Notes: a model not told the origin generated them from the letters alone. A DNA stretch of 64,000 nucleotides from Pterobdella sp. o SKG-2022 (GCA_964035795.1 OZ038320.1:7896671-7960670), one strand, 5' to 3'. Shown: positions 25,601 to 40,439, counted from the first letter of the stretch. Translations and numbers: made by a program.

Positions 25601-27210
25601 TATTAAAACTAAGTTAAAATTTACAAGGTTTTGTGATAACAAACTTACAGCCAAACATCTTTTAGCAACATAAGTCAAATAAATAGCACTAACAATGGCC
25701 CATGTAGGAACGAGGTCACACTTGTTGAGGATGAGAATGAGATGCTTATGTGGCTTCTCCTTCCTCAAGTATTCCTCTATCTGCTTGCTGCGAGTGCCTT
25801 CAGGGTCACGAGCATCCACTATTTGAGCCACCACGTCAGAAGAATCTATGACCTATGTATCATAGAAATATATTTTAAAAGATGAATTTGCACATAAATT
25901 TAAGAGATGAATGAGAAAAAAAATAAAATAGATTAAATAAAACTGAGACACATGAAAAGGTGTACAGTCCTCCGGCAAACATATGGATCAGGCTATAGAT
26001 TGTTCAAATCAAATAGTAACTGATCAGAACAAAGATTTTGTAAGTCATAGGCATATTATCAAGTGAAATATACAAACATCTAACATTGTAGTTTATTGTT
26101 ATGATAAAATTTAATTTTTATACAAACACATGAATACATAATGAAAACTATTCTCCTACTTTGTATAACTCTCCCCAAACTCTTTTTGATTGACCAGCCT
26201 TGAAAACCATCTCTGGGTTATCATCCTTGATACCTTGATCGTATCTAATTAAATTTACATCCTTTTCTGTTGTATATTTATCCTCTTTAGCTAATGCACT
26301 TTTTGCTAAACTCTGCAAAAATTTTAGCTTAATTTACAAATGATAATTAAATCTTTGTCATTGGATTTCAAATGTTAGGTTGTTTTAAAAAAATGAATTC
26401 ATGTCTTATAAATATTTAATTATACTCAAAGTATATGACTAGTTTCATTCATAATAAACAGCTGATTTAACCTCTATATCCTCTGCATCAAACCTTGGTC
26501 TTTTACGTTGAGCTTTGGAGCCAAAAGTACTTTCAAAACTTTGAGTATCCAAAATACTTCTTCCTTTTCCTCCCTTTATCAATAAATATAAGCTGTATAA
26601 CAATTTAGATGTCAAAAAAGTCAATCACCAGTGATTTTTCATTTAGAAGAGTGACAGGAAGTTTTGTGGGTTTCAGAACAACTTGGTAAGGATCTTTTCG
26701 AACTTTCTTCATCTCTTCTTGAAATGTTTGCAGAGCATTTTGGGTAATAAGTCTGGTATTACCTGCATAGAAATTTTTGAAATGAAAAAATATAAAACTC
26801 CGACAAGTTATTAGAAATTTAAAACTAACCAAACCATTTTCTGTTAGGTTCAACTCTGGCTGATGTGCCAGATGAAAGTTTTGATTGATAAGAAGCTGCT
26901 TTTACTATTTGACCTCGATTATTTCTAATAAAATTTTTTTGAATTAATATAAAATATTATATAAAACTAAGTAATCAACCTGACAGGTTTAAAATTTTTG
27001 TACATCTGCAGTCTGTTTATTGTGGCTTTGCTTCTCATATTTTTTCCATTTCCATCTTTTATTACCCTGTCTTAAAAACATAAAATTCATTGAATGCTTC
27101 TTTAATCATTTATAACATATACCAGGGTTGGTGCTACTTGCGGATTTATTGATACGATTTCCTTTGGAAAACCTTTGTTTTTTAGAACCATCTTTAGATT
27201 TTTTAGCCAT
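22651..27210 (-). CDS. GNL2: Nucleolar GTP-binding protein 2 (GNL2/NGP-1/Nog2), complete, 15 exons
   Basis: GNL2 is a circularly permuted GTPase needed for late assembly and export of the 60S ribosomal subunit. Exons: 27210-27123, 27070-26980, 26924-26830, 26762-26629, 26573-26472, 26312-26160, 25852-25694, 25275-25162, 24912-24830, 24712-24667, 24515-24411, 23868-23786, 23720-23645, 22893-22787, 22714-22651. They sum to 1,500 nt (499 aa plus stop). Motifs in permuted order: [10 protein letters not shown] and [10 protein letters not shown] (G4, exon 7), [14 protein letters not shown] (G1, exon 9), VAPIAGETK (G2, exon 10), IDCPGVVYP (G3, exon 11). NPDRV spans the first splice junction as in human. 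Exon 14 has [18 protein letters not shown]. The protein lacks the long basic tail of vertebrate GNL2 (about 730 aa) and is close to yeast Nog2 in length. Confidence 0.95.
23080..23640 (-). mobile_element. LINE reverse transcriptase fragment inside GNL2 intron
   Basis: Same strand as GNL2, between exons 13 and 14. The translation begins [20 protein letters not shown] and continues [43 protein letters not shown] and LLYADDLVL, classic non-LTR RT blocks including the catalytic YADD. After that it jumps to the extreme 3' end of the element, so most of the thumb and C-terminal region is deleted. A longer relative is at 54590-55800. It starts right after the exon 13 donor at 23644. Confidence 0.85.
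24149..24307 (-). repeat. SINE, tRNA-Ile-like head with tail type A
   Basis: The minus strand from 24307 to 24232 is a decayed tRNA-like head (GGTTGAGTTATAAACTAATTA, box B GGTTTTGATCCCG). It is followed by the same tail as the SINE at 11502 (ACAGTGTTTTCGCTACAT, AAGCGCTTTGATCTACAAGG, ATACCGCATTA). It lies in the GNL2 intron between exons 11 and 12. The head has more changes than the other copies, so it is probably older. Confidence 0.8.
24322..24372 (+). repeat. Short dispersed repeat, CATCATCATCG type
   Basis: It begins ATCATCATCATCATCGTTTT and contains ATGCTAGCATGGGTTGGATG. It is related to the copies at 8533 and 10613. It lies 14 bases from a SINE in the GNL2 intron between exons 11 and 12. 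Confidence 0.65.
25318..25385 (-). repeat. SINE tail B fragment
   Basis: The reverse complement reads ACAAGGAGTAGCACCTTGTG and then CCCGTTGCACTACTGGAAACCC, matching tail B of the SINEs at 7808 and 44424. No head is visible. It lies in the GNL2 intron between exons 7 and 8. Confidence 0.65.
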
Positions 27211-28843
27211 TTCAAAAAATTAAATAAAAATCAATTATGCTTAAATTTTTGGAACTTAATTTTTTAGAATAGATAAACTCGTGTTCAATTTAAAAGTGAA
27301 CACTAGAATAAAATTCCATTTAATGCGTCAATGTGTTCGGATTATTTCAAAATCTGAAAAATACCCTAGTTCAATATTTGTATATTAAAATTATATTTTT
27401 TCATGAATATTTTTGTTGAACAATTTGTTCTTGATGTGCAAACTTAATTTTTGGAGTAAGTAGTTAAAAAGAAAACACAATTTTTCAAAATTGATTTTTA
27501 ATAGTGAGCATAACTATATTTAAAGTAGTTTTACAATGAATAAATTATGATTTCAGAGAAAATTTAAATATAGCATTGTTAATAAAACAAAAATGTTGAT
27601 TACATTTTTCAAATCACTGAAACTTTAGCCTGATTTTTAAAAAATTTAAAAACTTAGCCTTAATAACTTAATTTATTGCTTCAATGAAACTCTGTTTCAA
27701 ATGCAAAAATGTTCAAGTTCCAAATAAGCAATCACAAATGGTATTACTTAGTTCACAAGTTAATGAGTGTAACAATCAAGACAGGTGCTTAATTTTTTCT
27801 CTATAAAATAAGTTGAAACAAGTAAAAAAAGTTAGACATGAAAATTGTGAAAAAAATTTCTTTGCGCCTTTTAAACTTGTAAGTCACTTTCCAATTTTTT
27901 TTGAGTAAAGTAACTTTTTGAATCTCAAACTAATAGTCATTGAAGGTTTATTTCTGCTAATTTGACATTCATATATGTTTTGTAGATACTTTCATATTTC
28001 CAATATTCTAAAATAAACGAACGTTTAATTTCAAAATTTTCACTTTATATTCGTTGTTTAGAGGGATAAAAATATAAGATAAAATAGTTTGACACAATAT
28101 AATAATTAAACCTTATAAAGCGCCCATAAGCATCTTTCAGAGGCGTTCTGCTATAAAACGCTTAAAAGTTGATTAACATATGAGTTAGATTTGTCAGCCA
28201 AAAAAACCGTCATTTGCAAAAATCCTCTATTTAAGGTTTTCTATTCGACCCATTCAAATGGAATACAACATCGAAAACTTTTACTATTCTTTCATAGTTT
28301 TCGTGTACTTCTTTTTGACCTTATTCTATCTTTCTTTTCGAGACTTAATATTTCAAAATTTTTTAAAAAGAAATTAATTTGGTAAAAAAATGTTGAAATA
28401 GAAGTTTCAAGAACAAAAACAAGTGGATTATTTTTGTACATTTTAATATGCTGCAGTAGATAAAGAACGATTCAAAAGATAATTTGCAGCGACAAACCAA
28501 AATAAAAACAGCATAGCTTATGAAAATATACAACAATACTTTTCAATGTATGCATTATATCACAAAAAATTGATTGTGAATCATAAAAACACGACAAAAT
28601 TTGAAATTTTTATTTTGACGAAGCTTTTCAATAAATTCTATATCATCATTAGTTAACCAAAAAATTGATTATTATCAATTCGAATTTCTATTTTGTAGTT
28701 TCACTGAAGAGTTGTTTGAATGAGAAAATTGACTATTCTATAAAAATTCTGTATTTGGATTGACTTAAATAAACTGGTTGTTGTATTCTATAAAATAACA
28801 ACTAAATATCACAAAAATGGAAATTGATTATTTCACTACCCAG
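27211..28843. other. Intergenic region between GNL2 start and NIDO-AMOP gene 1
   Basis: 1.6 kb of AT-rich DNA. It should hold the GNL2 promoter and the first, short exon of the plus-strand surface-protein gene, neither of which I can place. The stretch 28570-28655 recurs in reverse orientation at 41665-41745. The open frame at 28191-28385 has no recognisable family. Confidence 0.5.
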
Positions 28844-31559
28844 GTGCATTCAATTAATTTGTGTTCAAGCAGTTGACTTTTATCCATATGGACTGAACGC
28901 CAAAGATGCAACTTTGCCTAGAATCGATGATGGATTCATAGAATTGAATATCAACACGCAGTTTAGTTTTTTTGGAGATGTTTTTGAAAAGGTTTTCATC
29001 AGCACAAACGGAATTATCTTTTTTGGAGAAGGAAGTAGGGAATATATACCTAGCCCTTATCCTTTAGTGGGGACAAGATCAGTTGCTGCATACTGGGTGG
29101 ACAGTGATCCAAGAAGAGGAGGAAACATATTTTACAGAGAAACATTTGATCAAAGTATTTTGAATGAGATAAGTTCAAAAGTGCAACAAAGTTTCGTTCA
29201 ATATGGTAGCTTCAGAAGCATATGGGCTCTGATCATAACTTTCAACGATGTTCCAAGATATGGGTGTGACAATTGTTCACTAGTAGTCAATCATCAAACA
29301 ATATTAACAACTGATGGAGTGAACTCATTTGTCATATTTCTTTATGACAAACTAGATTATAGCTTTGCTCAAATAGGGTTTAATGCTGGAGACGGTGAAA
29401 GATTTTATCTTGTTCCAAAATCGGTGACCTTTGAATCAGGAGAATATGCTCTCAAAAACAGTAATATCGGTAGACCAGGAGAATGGATGTTTTCAATTGG
29501 TGAAGAAATTAGTGGTTTATGCAATGAAAATAAGTCTCTAACCGTCTTTCCTTCTAGAGTGCTATTCAGTGGTAATCAAGACATACATTTTTCAGGACCT
29601 TGTTTTGAAAAAAATAATTCAATTGATGTGAATTTTGGTTCATTAATGATTAAATGTGAGTTGAAAAATTTCCACACTGTTCATTGTAAAACTCCTTACT
29701 ACGATTTACTGGGAAAGATTTCTATTGAAATTATACAAAAAGAAAAAATTTTCCGAAGTTTTGTATTTGCATATGCAGGAAACACTGAATTACAAATAAG
29801 TGATGAAAGAAAAATTTTAGGACTGAATAACGTGGAAAAATATGAATGGGTCTATAAATATATTACAAATAAGACCAAAAAAAAAGATGGTTGGACTATA
29901 CAAATTTTTTATTTAAATAAAAATGGAAAATTGGAAAAAAATGAAAAATTTTCAAATGGAAATGAAATTAATTCAACACATTTTGATGATGAATTGTTGG
30001 AAAAAAAATCGTATAAAGGGATATTAATATATTTGGTGGCACAAACAGAAGCAAATGTAATTTTACAAGAATTAGCGGAGGTAACAAGAGCCCAAAGCTG
30101 TCAAGACTGGTACAAGAAAGAACCTTCAAATGTAGAAATAAAAAAAATTGTCGATTGGGAATCGACTTTGAACCCTTGTTCTCCCAGAATACCTAGTAAC
30201 ATTCCTGAAATTTTTGGAGGCTTCAGACAAGATCCAAATTGTAATACACGTAATAGAGCTTGTGTTTTCAATCCTGGGGCAAATGTATGTTATAGAAGTG
30301 TTTTCAATCCAAACGGAGTTTCTACTGAATGTTGCTACAACAATGCAAACACACTAATCATTGGACCAGAAGGAGGAGGAAGTCTTAATATGCATGATCC
30401 CAGTGCTTCTATCACTCAGCATCTTTTGAATGACCTCTATCCATTTTTGCTCTGTTGCAAATGGTCAGCAAATTGTGATAAGTATTACGAAAAACGTCCA
30501 TCGATAACTTCTAGTGGCTTTATCCCACCTAGTCCTCCCATACTTGTTTCTGGAGATCCACATTTCACCACCATGGATGGCTTCGAGTATCAGTTCAACC
30601 CTGTAGGAGAATTTATTTATCTTCAAACTTCACAAACTGAAATTCAATGCAGAATAAGTCAATATCAAACTTATAAGGCTAGTTATTTTTCGGCCTTTGC
30701 GATGAAAATAGAAAATGAAGATACTATTCAAATTGAATTGAATTCCAGAAAAAAACTGGTTGTGAAAATGGCGTCATCATTGCTTGATTATGGAGTTTAT
30801 CAGTTTGAAAATATAACTGTTGATTTCATTAATTCTTCAACCGTTACAATCGAAATGAAATCTGGTGTTTGGATGAAAATCATTGCCATGAGTGATATTC
30901 TTAATGCCATTTTAACCTTGGAGCAAAAACTCAAAGGAAAAGTATATGGCCTAATTGGAAACTGGGATGATGACATAAGAAATGATTTGATGCTTCCAAA
31001 CAAAACTTTTATACCCATCAACTCAAGTTCTGAACAAATACATGATTCTTTTAGTCTTTCATGGAGAACGAATGAGCAAACATCCTTGTTCACGTATCCG
31101 CCTGGTTTAGCATGGGGTGATTACCAGAACGTGAGTTTTAGGCCATTTTTTGGCACACCTTCTGATAACCCTATTTGTCAAGGCGATAATAGGTGCATGT
31201 TCGACTATCATATCACAAACAATATTAATTTATCTCTGAGCAATATCATAATACGAAAAGTGAAAAATAATTTGAAGAAAGAATTAACATCAATTGCAAA
31301 AACTTGTGTACGCCAAATGAGGGTTCCGAACGGTGTAGTAGCTGTCAACCGATATAACGAATCTGCATTTACTTATGAACTTACATGTAATTCTAGATAT
31401 AAAACAAGCGGTGGTAGACACTCAATGTGCATTTCAGGAAAGCTATCAAATAATCTTGGATCGTGCGAAATGTCAGTTGAAAGCAGCTCTTTTCGTAGAA
31501 GTCTCCCCATGTTGTGCTTTTCATTTTTACTTTGCTATCTATTTGACATTATATTTTGA
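28844..31559 (+). CDS. NIDO-IPT-AMOP-VWD-sushi surface protein, copy 1
   Basis: A secreted or anchored adhesion-type protein of the mucin-4/SUSD2 architecture, carried almost entirely by one exon of about 2.7 kb. Domains: NIDO (about 28950-29500; TNGIIFFGEGSREY, VAAYWVDSDP, VITFND-like core); IPT-like strands (29530-29790); AMOP (30090-30500; Cys-rich, STECCYNN, LLCCKWSANCDKYY); VWD (30530-31000; SGDPHFTTMDGFEYQF, VYGLIGNWDDD); sushi/CCP (31300-31470; four Cys). No ATG fits: the frame opens after an acceptor at 28843 (phase 2), so a short upstream exon must supply Met and most of the signal peptide, whose end IQLICVQA precedes VDFYPYG. The C-terminus is a hydrophobic stretch with no cytoplasmic tail, suggesting a GPI signal. 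Function unknown; cell-surface recognition or adhesion is inferred. Confidence 0.85.
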
Positions 31560-32060
31560 TTTCAAATTTTTTAGTTTAAGCGTTCTGAACATTCAAATCA
31601 ATATAACATTTGATCTAATTTAAATTTTTAGTTATATCTCATAAGATAGCCCAAAGCACGTTTTTAAAACGCAATACATAGGTAATACATCCTTTGAGGT
31701 TTAGAACTTTCTTATAACTGTTACATCTCTTAACAAATCTACTCTTTGATTCAAAAAATCGAGATTTTTTTTAAAAAATATGCATTTTTGACAAAGTTTT
31801 TTATTTTAAAATTGCGTAATTTATTTTTTTGATTGTGCTAATTTTTTGATTGTATTTGCTAATTTCATTTGAAAATTAGCAAATACGAGTTTTTTTAAAT
31901 ACTTTGTGAAAATCCCATACGAGGAATACCATACTATAAATAAATGTAATTTTTATTTAATAAAACTTATAAAAAATTTCAAACATTTGAAATCCTTTAA
32001 TATCAAAAAGGTTATGATGAATGTCAATGATTGAAACTGAGTGAAAAACGGAAACTATTA
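31560..32060. other. Intergenic, convergent 3' ends
   Basis: 500 bp between the stop codons of NIDO-AMOP gene 1 (plus) and CDC7 (minus). It should contain both 3' UTRs and polyadenylation sites. AATAAA-type words are common in this AT-rich DNA and cannot be assigned. No other feature seen. Confidence 0.6.
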
Positions 32061-34009
<1,949 letters not shown>

Positions 34010-34189
34010 TCGCGAGATTGAAATACAAAACGCGGCAAAAACAAAAGACAAATCTAAAAGAGAATAAGGCGAATTTTATTTTTATTTATTATTCAAATTT
34101 TCAAAAACTCAACTAAAATTATGAGACCATTCTAATAAAAAAAGATGTCCAACTCAATGATAAATGTTTCAGTCGGCTTGGAGCATGGT

Positions 34190-37134
34190 TAAGGCGTAAA
34201 TGATAACTACTAGTTGAAAAAAATGATCGAAATGCAGAGTAGCAGTAAAATCAAGGCAAGAAATACGTGAAATGTTTGGTGCAGAACGAACTAGTTTCGG
34301 CGGATGAATTGAGATCATCATTATCATCATCATGTCGACCGCAGTCGAACTTCTATGACTTTGTTCTTCCAATACTCCCTATCGCTCATAGCTGTTCTTT
34401 ATCAAGATTAGTATCCTCAGTTAGATGGTTGATAAAATTTCGAGCTGGTCTTCCTCTAGTATTTTTACCACATCTTGGTTCCCATAGTATCAATTTGTGT
34501 ATAACTTCTTTACTGCGAAAGCAATGTTTTGCGAAACTGACTCTCTGTGTTGCAATTGTATTGGTTATCTTTGGTAAGTTGTCGTATAGTACATTATTGT
34601 TTATACGTTGCTGCCATTTTACATTATTCACAACTCTTAGCATTTTTGTATAGCACCCGTTTAACTTTTTTTCTAACTTTTTGGTCAATGTCCAGGTACT
34701 AGATCCATAGAGTAGCACAGAGCTCACTTTAGTATGGAAAAATGCTAATTTCAAGTTTTTGGCAAATTTTAATTCCAAATAGTATTTAGTTTTTGTAGTG
34801 CAACCTAAGCTTTACCGATTCTTACGTCAACGTCTTTCTCGTTGGAATATATCCAGGATCCTAAATAGAGAAAATCGTTTGTGGGTTTTCTGAATTTTTT
34901 GTTTATTGTGGTGAGATTTGAAGGATTTTGGTTAAATGTCATATATTGTGTTTTTTTCTCATTAATGTGAAGACCTATTAGTTTGGCTGTCATTTCTACA
35001 TTATGAACAGTTTTTCAGCTTTATCCACAGAGTCTGAAAGTAGGGCAATATCATCTGAGTAGTCTATGTCTGTTCCACATAGTGCTGGATGTCTCCTACT
35101 TTTAGCCACAATCATCTGAATTAGAGATTGCTGTTCTCATTGCATAATCTACTGCTATTATGAACAGGAAGGGTGCTAGTGTATCTCCCTGCAAAACTCC
35201 TGCATGAATTTGAAAAAAAACTTGTATCACCATCTGGGGAAATAACTTTAGCAGTAGTGTTTTTATATAGAAGTGAAATTGCGTTTAAGTTTCAAGAGTA
35301 ATGCCATATGCTTTTAGTATTTCCATTAATTTTCCTCTATGAATTGAATCAAAAGCTTTATGGAAATCCACAAAAATTATAACTGCCGGTAGTGTTTTTG
35401 ATTTGACTCCTTCGAGTATTCTTCTCAGCGTGAGGATTTGAGCAAGAGGGGCTCGACCAGGTCTGAAACCATTTCGGTTTGTTCTCAACTTTTCGTCTAA
35501 AATTGGACGTATTCTATTGAGCAACATTTTATGGTATATTTTGGATGCTGACGAAGATAGAGTTATTCCTCGATAATTACTGGCTATACTCGTCTCTCTT
35601 TTTTGGAACAGGTAAGATTTTACCTTGTAGCCAGCAGTTTCGTGCGTCACCAAGATATGTTTTGTTGCATACATTTAATAGTTCTTCGTTCATACAGCCT
35701 GTTTTCCATGTTTTTATTGGTATATTATCAAGGCCAGTAGCTTTGTTATTTTGAAAAGACTTTATGGAAGCTTGAAGCTCTATTGCAGTAAATTCACTAG
35801 TTTTAATTGGGAAAGTATCAAATACTTTTGGTGCGGGTTGATCATCTATCTCCGGTGATTGTCCGAGAAGCTTTTGAAAGTGATCTTTCCAAATAGCAAA
35901 ACGTTCATCTGTGTTGCTTGCTGTGATTCGACCACGTTTTGGGCCTTTTCTTCTCGTCACTTAATTCACTGTATCCCATACTAGTCTAGAATGGTGATTT
36001 ATGTGCGCATCTTTGATTTCCTTTATTTTGCTTTCCACGTAATTTTTTTGTTCTTTATCATAAGCATGATCTAGATCTTTTTTGTTTTTTCCACAAGTAG
36101 GGTGTTTGTAAGATGGTTTTTTTCTTTCTTGCGTTTGAAAGCTTCGTTCAGCTCATTTCACTTTTTGCAAACCACATCGTTTTCCCATGGCAAATCTCTT
36201 TTTGGTTTGATTTTTTTTGGGACATATTTTTCAGCAGCTTCAGCGTGAGCTTTTATTATATTTTCATAAATATCGTTTGTTGAAAAGTTATCAGAATTAA
36301 GATTTTGTAGTTGTTCAAATCGGTTTCTGATTTCTACAGCATAGCTATTTTTTATATTTTCATCATTTAATACTCGTTGTTTTTTTGCTTTTTGAGATAT
36401 TTGATCTTAGAGACAATCTGATCTTTGCTGCACATATCCTGTGATCTGATTCAAGTGGTGAGTATGTGCTGAACGAGCGACAGTCAATAGCACTATTTTT
36501 CCATTTCTTGTTTATAAGGATATAATCAAGTTGACTTCTGGTTCCGTTTGGATAAGTGAAAGGTCATAATATTCCTTTATTTTTTTGAAACTTTGTGGAA
36601 ATATTGACTAGACCACAGTCGATTGTTAGATCTAACAAATACTAAATGGTAGCTGTTGCCTACACATTTATTATTGTAAATTTTAGCGTTCATATCACCT
36701 CCTATAATTAACACATTATATTTGGGAATGTTTTTGATTGAATCTGCCAATTGATGGTGAAAGTTTTGTATTTCTAATTCGTCAGAGCAATTTTTAGGAC
36801 TGTAGCATGATATCACATTTTTTTTTGGGTTTCCATTAAAGGTCGCGACCATGATTCGTGGGATGATTGATTCAACGTTCACTAGAGACTGGTAAACTTT
36901 AGGGCTTATAAACATACCAACTCCTTTAATGTTAGCGTTGTTTGTTGCTTTTTCTGCAGGACTTGTAACGAGTGTCCAACCGTTTCCAGTATTTCAGTAT
37001 CTTGTTGTTTCTTCTGGATGATATAACTTGTGTCCTTGTATCATGGTTATATCTATATTGTATTTACTAGATAAGTATGTTAATTCATATAGTTTGTGAT
37101 TATTTCTTAAAGATCTAATGTTTATTATTGCCAT
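34190..37134 (-). mobile_element. RTE-type LINE, degenerate
   Basis: Read on the minus strand, it starts near 37134 with MAIINIRSLRNNHKLYELTY, an APE endonuclease start. It then has SCYSPKN and IGGDMNAKI (36915-36650), the RT blocks NNKATGLDNIPIKTWK, YRGITLSSSASKIY, FRPGRAPLAQILTLRRI and VDFHKAFDSIHR (35960-35285), and the C-terminal LYLGSWI, YGSSTWTLTKKL, GCYTKMLRVVNNVKW and LWEPRCGKNTRGRPARNF (34993-34386), hallmarks of RTE elements. Several stops and frameshifts break the ORF, so it is inactive. The 3' end lies near the ATC/ATT-rich stretch at 34312-34335 or a little beyond. Confidence 0.88.
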
Positions 37135-39849
37135 ATTTTTTGTTAATCTAAAATTTAATAAAGATTCTTTTGTTTAGTTTGTGGTAAGAGCTTTTCACCA
37201 GTAGCACATTTTTCGATTCCAGCCTGATGATTCGTTGAAGGACGCGCTCCTTGTTCACCAGCGCGACAAGCTATGCGGTATGGGGGTATATTTTTTTGTT
37301 TAGTTATAGAGTTTTTTATTGCTGGATGAGATTTAGGGTTGCAACTCCTCTAAAGATTCACATGTTACTCTTCTAACTCGAGCAAGGTTGCCTACAGTTG
37401 TAGCCAAGAATGTTTCCATCTCCATAGCATCGGTATTTTGATGTATGCCAATAAGAAACTACTGCTTCCCATGTGGAAAAAGCAGAATTTGAGGTTTACT
37501 CTTTAGATAGAGATGAACTGCTTGCTGTGGAATTTCCGCAGACGCAGAGGCAGAAATATATAGTACTGATGACAAAGAAAACAATAAATAGGATAATATT
37601 AAAGTTTTACAAAACAGAAGATTGGAAATAAATAAAATGAATACATAAAACTAGAAGATAATCACAGTGAAATACACAAATTTACAAGTAATATCAAGGT
37701 ATATATCTATCAAGGTTGAAAAAAGCTTTGAGAAAAAAAAAATATATAAAAAGTATATAACTACTGGTACTAATCAATTGAATAAAATAAAATAATAACT
37801 GGAAAAGTTAATAAACAGAAATAATTAACTAAGACTAAATATACTAAAAAATAAATAAACAAATAAAATAAAAAGCATAATAAAGAGTGATCTTTGGTAA
37901 CGTTCCGTATCAAACACCATATACATAATTGAATTTGAAATGATTAAGTTTATTTCCTTATAAATTTTATTGTTGCTTATTTACGGATATTCAATCCTTC
38001 CATCCTCTTTAAAATGACTAATGATAATGAGTTATACCTAATATTAAAAAATAAATTATTATGAAGAATTTTAAACCAAAAAAGTTAAAAAACTATAAAA
38101 GACGCAGCGTCGGGATTTGATCCCCTTCACTTTGAGCAGACGAACTGAAGAACATAAAGTTAAACCACAGAAGAAATTGAACATTGCTGTACAAAAGGAG
38201 ATTTAATTAGAATATGTATACACCAAACCTCTTCTTTTTTTTTCTTAAATAGCTATTTTATAAGCCAGGCATATTCATAAATAAACAAATAGTTACAATA
38301 CTTGAAATGAACAGTTCATGATAAATATTTACTTACCTGCGAAAACAAAAGCTAATTTAAATAAAACTTTGAAAAAATCTAACAATTTTACAACAAAAGA
38401 TTTATCAAAAATTACTTAACTCATTTTTATTAAAATAAATAAAGGAAACTAATTAATTTCTATAAAAAGTTCAACAATATATCAGCGATAAATTTAGTGA
38501 CCATTTCTAACGGCAACGTTACCAAAGAATTGAGATAGTGTGGGTAAAAAATGCACATAGAGGCCTAAAGCTTGATACAGAAATTTGAAATAATATTTAA
38601 AATAAAATTACGCTTGAAAATTTAAATTTACAAGTCATGGAAAAGGTAGTGCCGCCAAGGGTAATTTCCTATGAAAGAAGAATGGGTTTACCAACAAACA
38701 ATACTTCACTCGTCACGAAACTAGACATAAAATAACTGGAAAAAAATGAAAAATTGAGCTCGGGAAATAATCAAAAAACTTGATGAGGCTAAAATTGAGA
38801 AAGAGACTTGAATTTAAAAACAGGAAAAGATGTAACACTCAAAAAAGCTGCACCTACAGTTTCTGGCATAAAGAAACACGCATAAGAATGTTTTTTTACA
38901 GATCTTTAAGACAATGAATGATAGAAGTAAATTGAGTTAAAAAAAAACTATCGGTGAAGGAGAGAAAAAAGAAAAAAAATGCAATAGAAAATCATCGCAA
39001 TGATACGCGCCTGCAAGTAGACAAAACACCTGAACCCTTTTTTGAAGACACTAAAGTTAATAAACACGAAGAACTTGGAAACTGCCGGAGGCATGGAGAT
39101 CAATTTAGCCACGTCATCGAAAAATATTTTATTTGAAGCCAAGTCTTCAACTTTGCATTACGGCATTGAAAATAATTGAATTTGAACTAATAGCGTTGCA
39201 AATAATTTACTTGAAACTAATAAATGATCTTTATTCCAATCAGAAATAAGAAATATATAGAGTAGTTACATCCGATATTATTGTGCTGAAGTTTTATGAT
39301 TAGGCTGAACTTAACGAAAATTACAGCTATTTTACTGCATGTATTAGAAATCTCATAAATCTATGTAAAAACTTTCGCTAAATTCATGAATTAAATATAA
39401 TGATGTATTTTTAAAGAAAGAAATTAAATAAATGTATTGAGAATCATTACTTGAAGGGTTTTGACAAAATAAATGTTTTTTGAAATAGCTGAAAAAATTT
39501 TGGCAAAAGATATTGTTAATACAGTATATGGTTCTATATTTTTGGCTTGAAATATTGATATTAGAGTATTATTTTTAGCCGCTAATGAGGAATCTTTTAA
39601 TTATAAAAACTAAAAAATTTATTTTTCAAGTTATTGTTAAAGAATCAAAGAAATTTTACAGTAATGACAGAACAGATAGCTGCGTGTATTGTTGAATGAA
39701 TATTCTACCAAAAGTTAGTCAATCATAAAAAAGTTTTTTACATTTTTATTTAAAAAATAAGCTTTTTTATATTGCTAAGCTTACATAAATCTGACATAAA
39801 GAAAGAAGATATGTTTAGCTCTTTCCCAAGAGTTCTTTCAAGGACCCAG
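37135..39849. other. Gene-poor AT-rich stretch
   Basis: Nothing convincing is coded here. 37135-37330 may be the 5' UTR of the RTE element. At about 38102-38172 (minus) is a tRNA-like sequence with a box B-like GGGATCAAATCCC, possibly another SINE head. The overlapping opposite ORFs at 38948-39142 show no family resemblance. Confidence 0.5.
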
Positions 39850-40439
39850 ATTAGGAATTGAAGCTCCTTATTCAGGTAATATCGGTAGAACAGGAGAATC
39901 GATGTTTTCAATTGGAAATGGAATAAAGAGTACATTTAAGAAAAACAGCGTTTTACAAGTATACCCGGAAAGAATATTTTATATGGGAATTCAAGAGTTA
40001 TTTTTAACAAGCCCCTGTTTAACTATTAATTATGCACTAATTGTTATGTTTGGTTCAAAAACTATTGAATGCAGAGTGACAGAATATTGTAAGATTAAAT
40101 GCCTAACACCATATTTAGACAAACTTGGAAAAGTTAAAGTTAGGTTATTCTACTGAATGTTGCTACAACAATACAAACACACTAATCATTGGACCAGGGG
40201 GAGGAGGAAGTCTTAATATGCATGCTCCCAGTGCTTCCATCACTCAGCATCTTTTGAACGACCTCTATTCATTTTTGCTCTGTTGCAAACGGTCAGCAAA
40301 TTGTGATAAGTATTACGAAAAACGACCTTCTTCAACTCCTATAAACTGCCCATCAGTTTTGTCTGATGAAAGCACTTGTCAGCGTGTAAGTCTCTTAATA
40401 TTATGCTCTACATTTTTACTTTGTTATATTATTTCATAA
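39850..40439 (+). pseudogene. Broken third NIDO-AMOP family member
   Basis: Sequence related to the two intact genes, but lacking NIDO, VWD and sushi. 39850-40140 matches the end of NIDO and the IPT-like region (SNIGR-type GNIGRTGES, LQVYPERIFYMG, TPYLDKLGKVKV), closest to copy 2. At about 40143 it jumps, with a change of frame, into the AMOP domain (STECCYNN, GGGGSLNMH, LLCCKRSANCDKYYEKRP). It then jumps again straight to the hydrophobic C-terminal tail (LSDES...LLILCSTFLLCYIIS, stop at 40439). No start codon or signal peptide. Two internal deletions and a frame break make it a pseudogene, unless an unseen splice pattern joins the parts. Confidence 0.8.

Noticed and set aside
30800..31093. 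Minus-strand ORF inside NIDO-AMOP gene 1 (also at 50796-51089 in gene 2)
   Set aside because: Identical antisense shadows of the VWD domain; conserved only because the sense genes are near-identical.
38102..38172. tRNA-like sequence on the minus strand
   Set aside because: Only the box B region is convincing; the acceptor and D stems are poor. Possibly an old SINE head.
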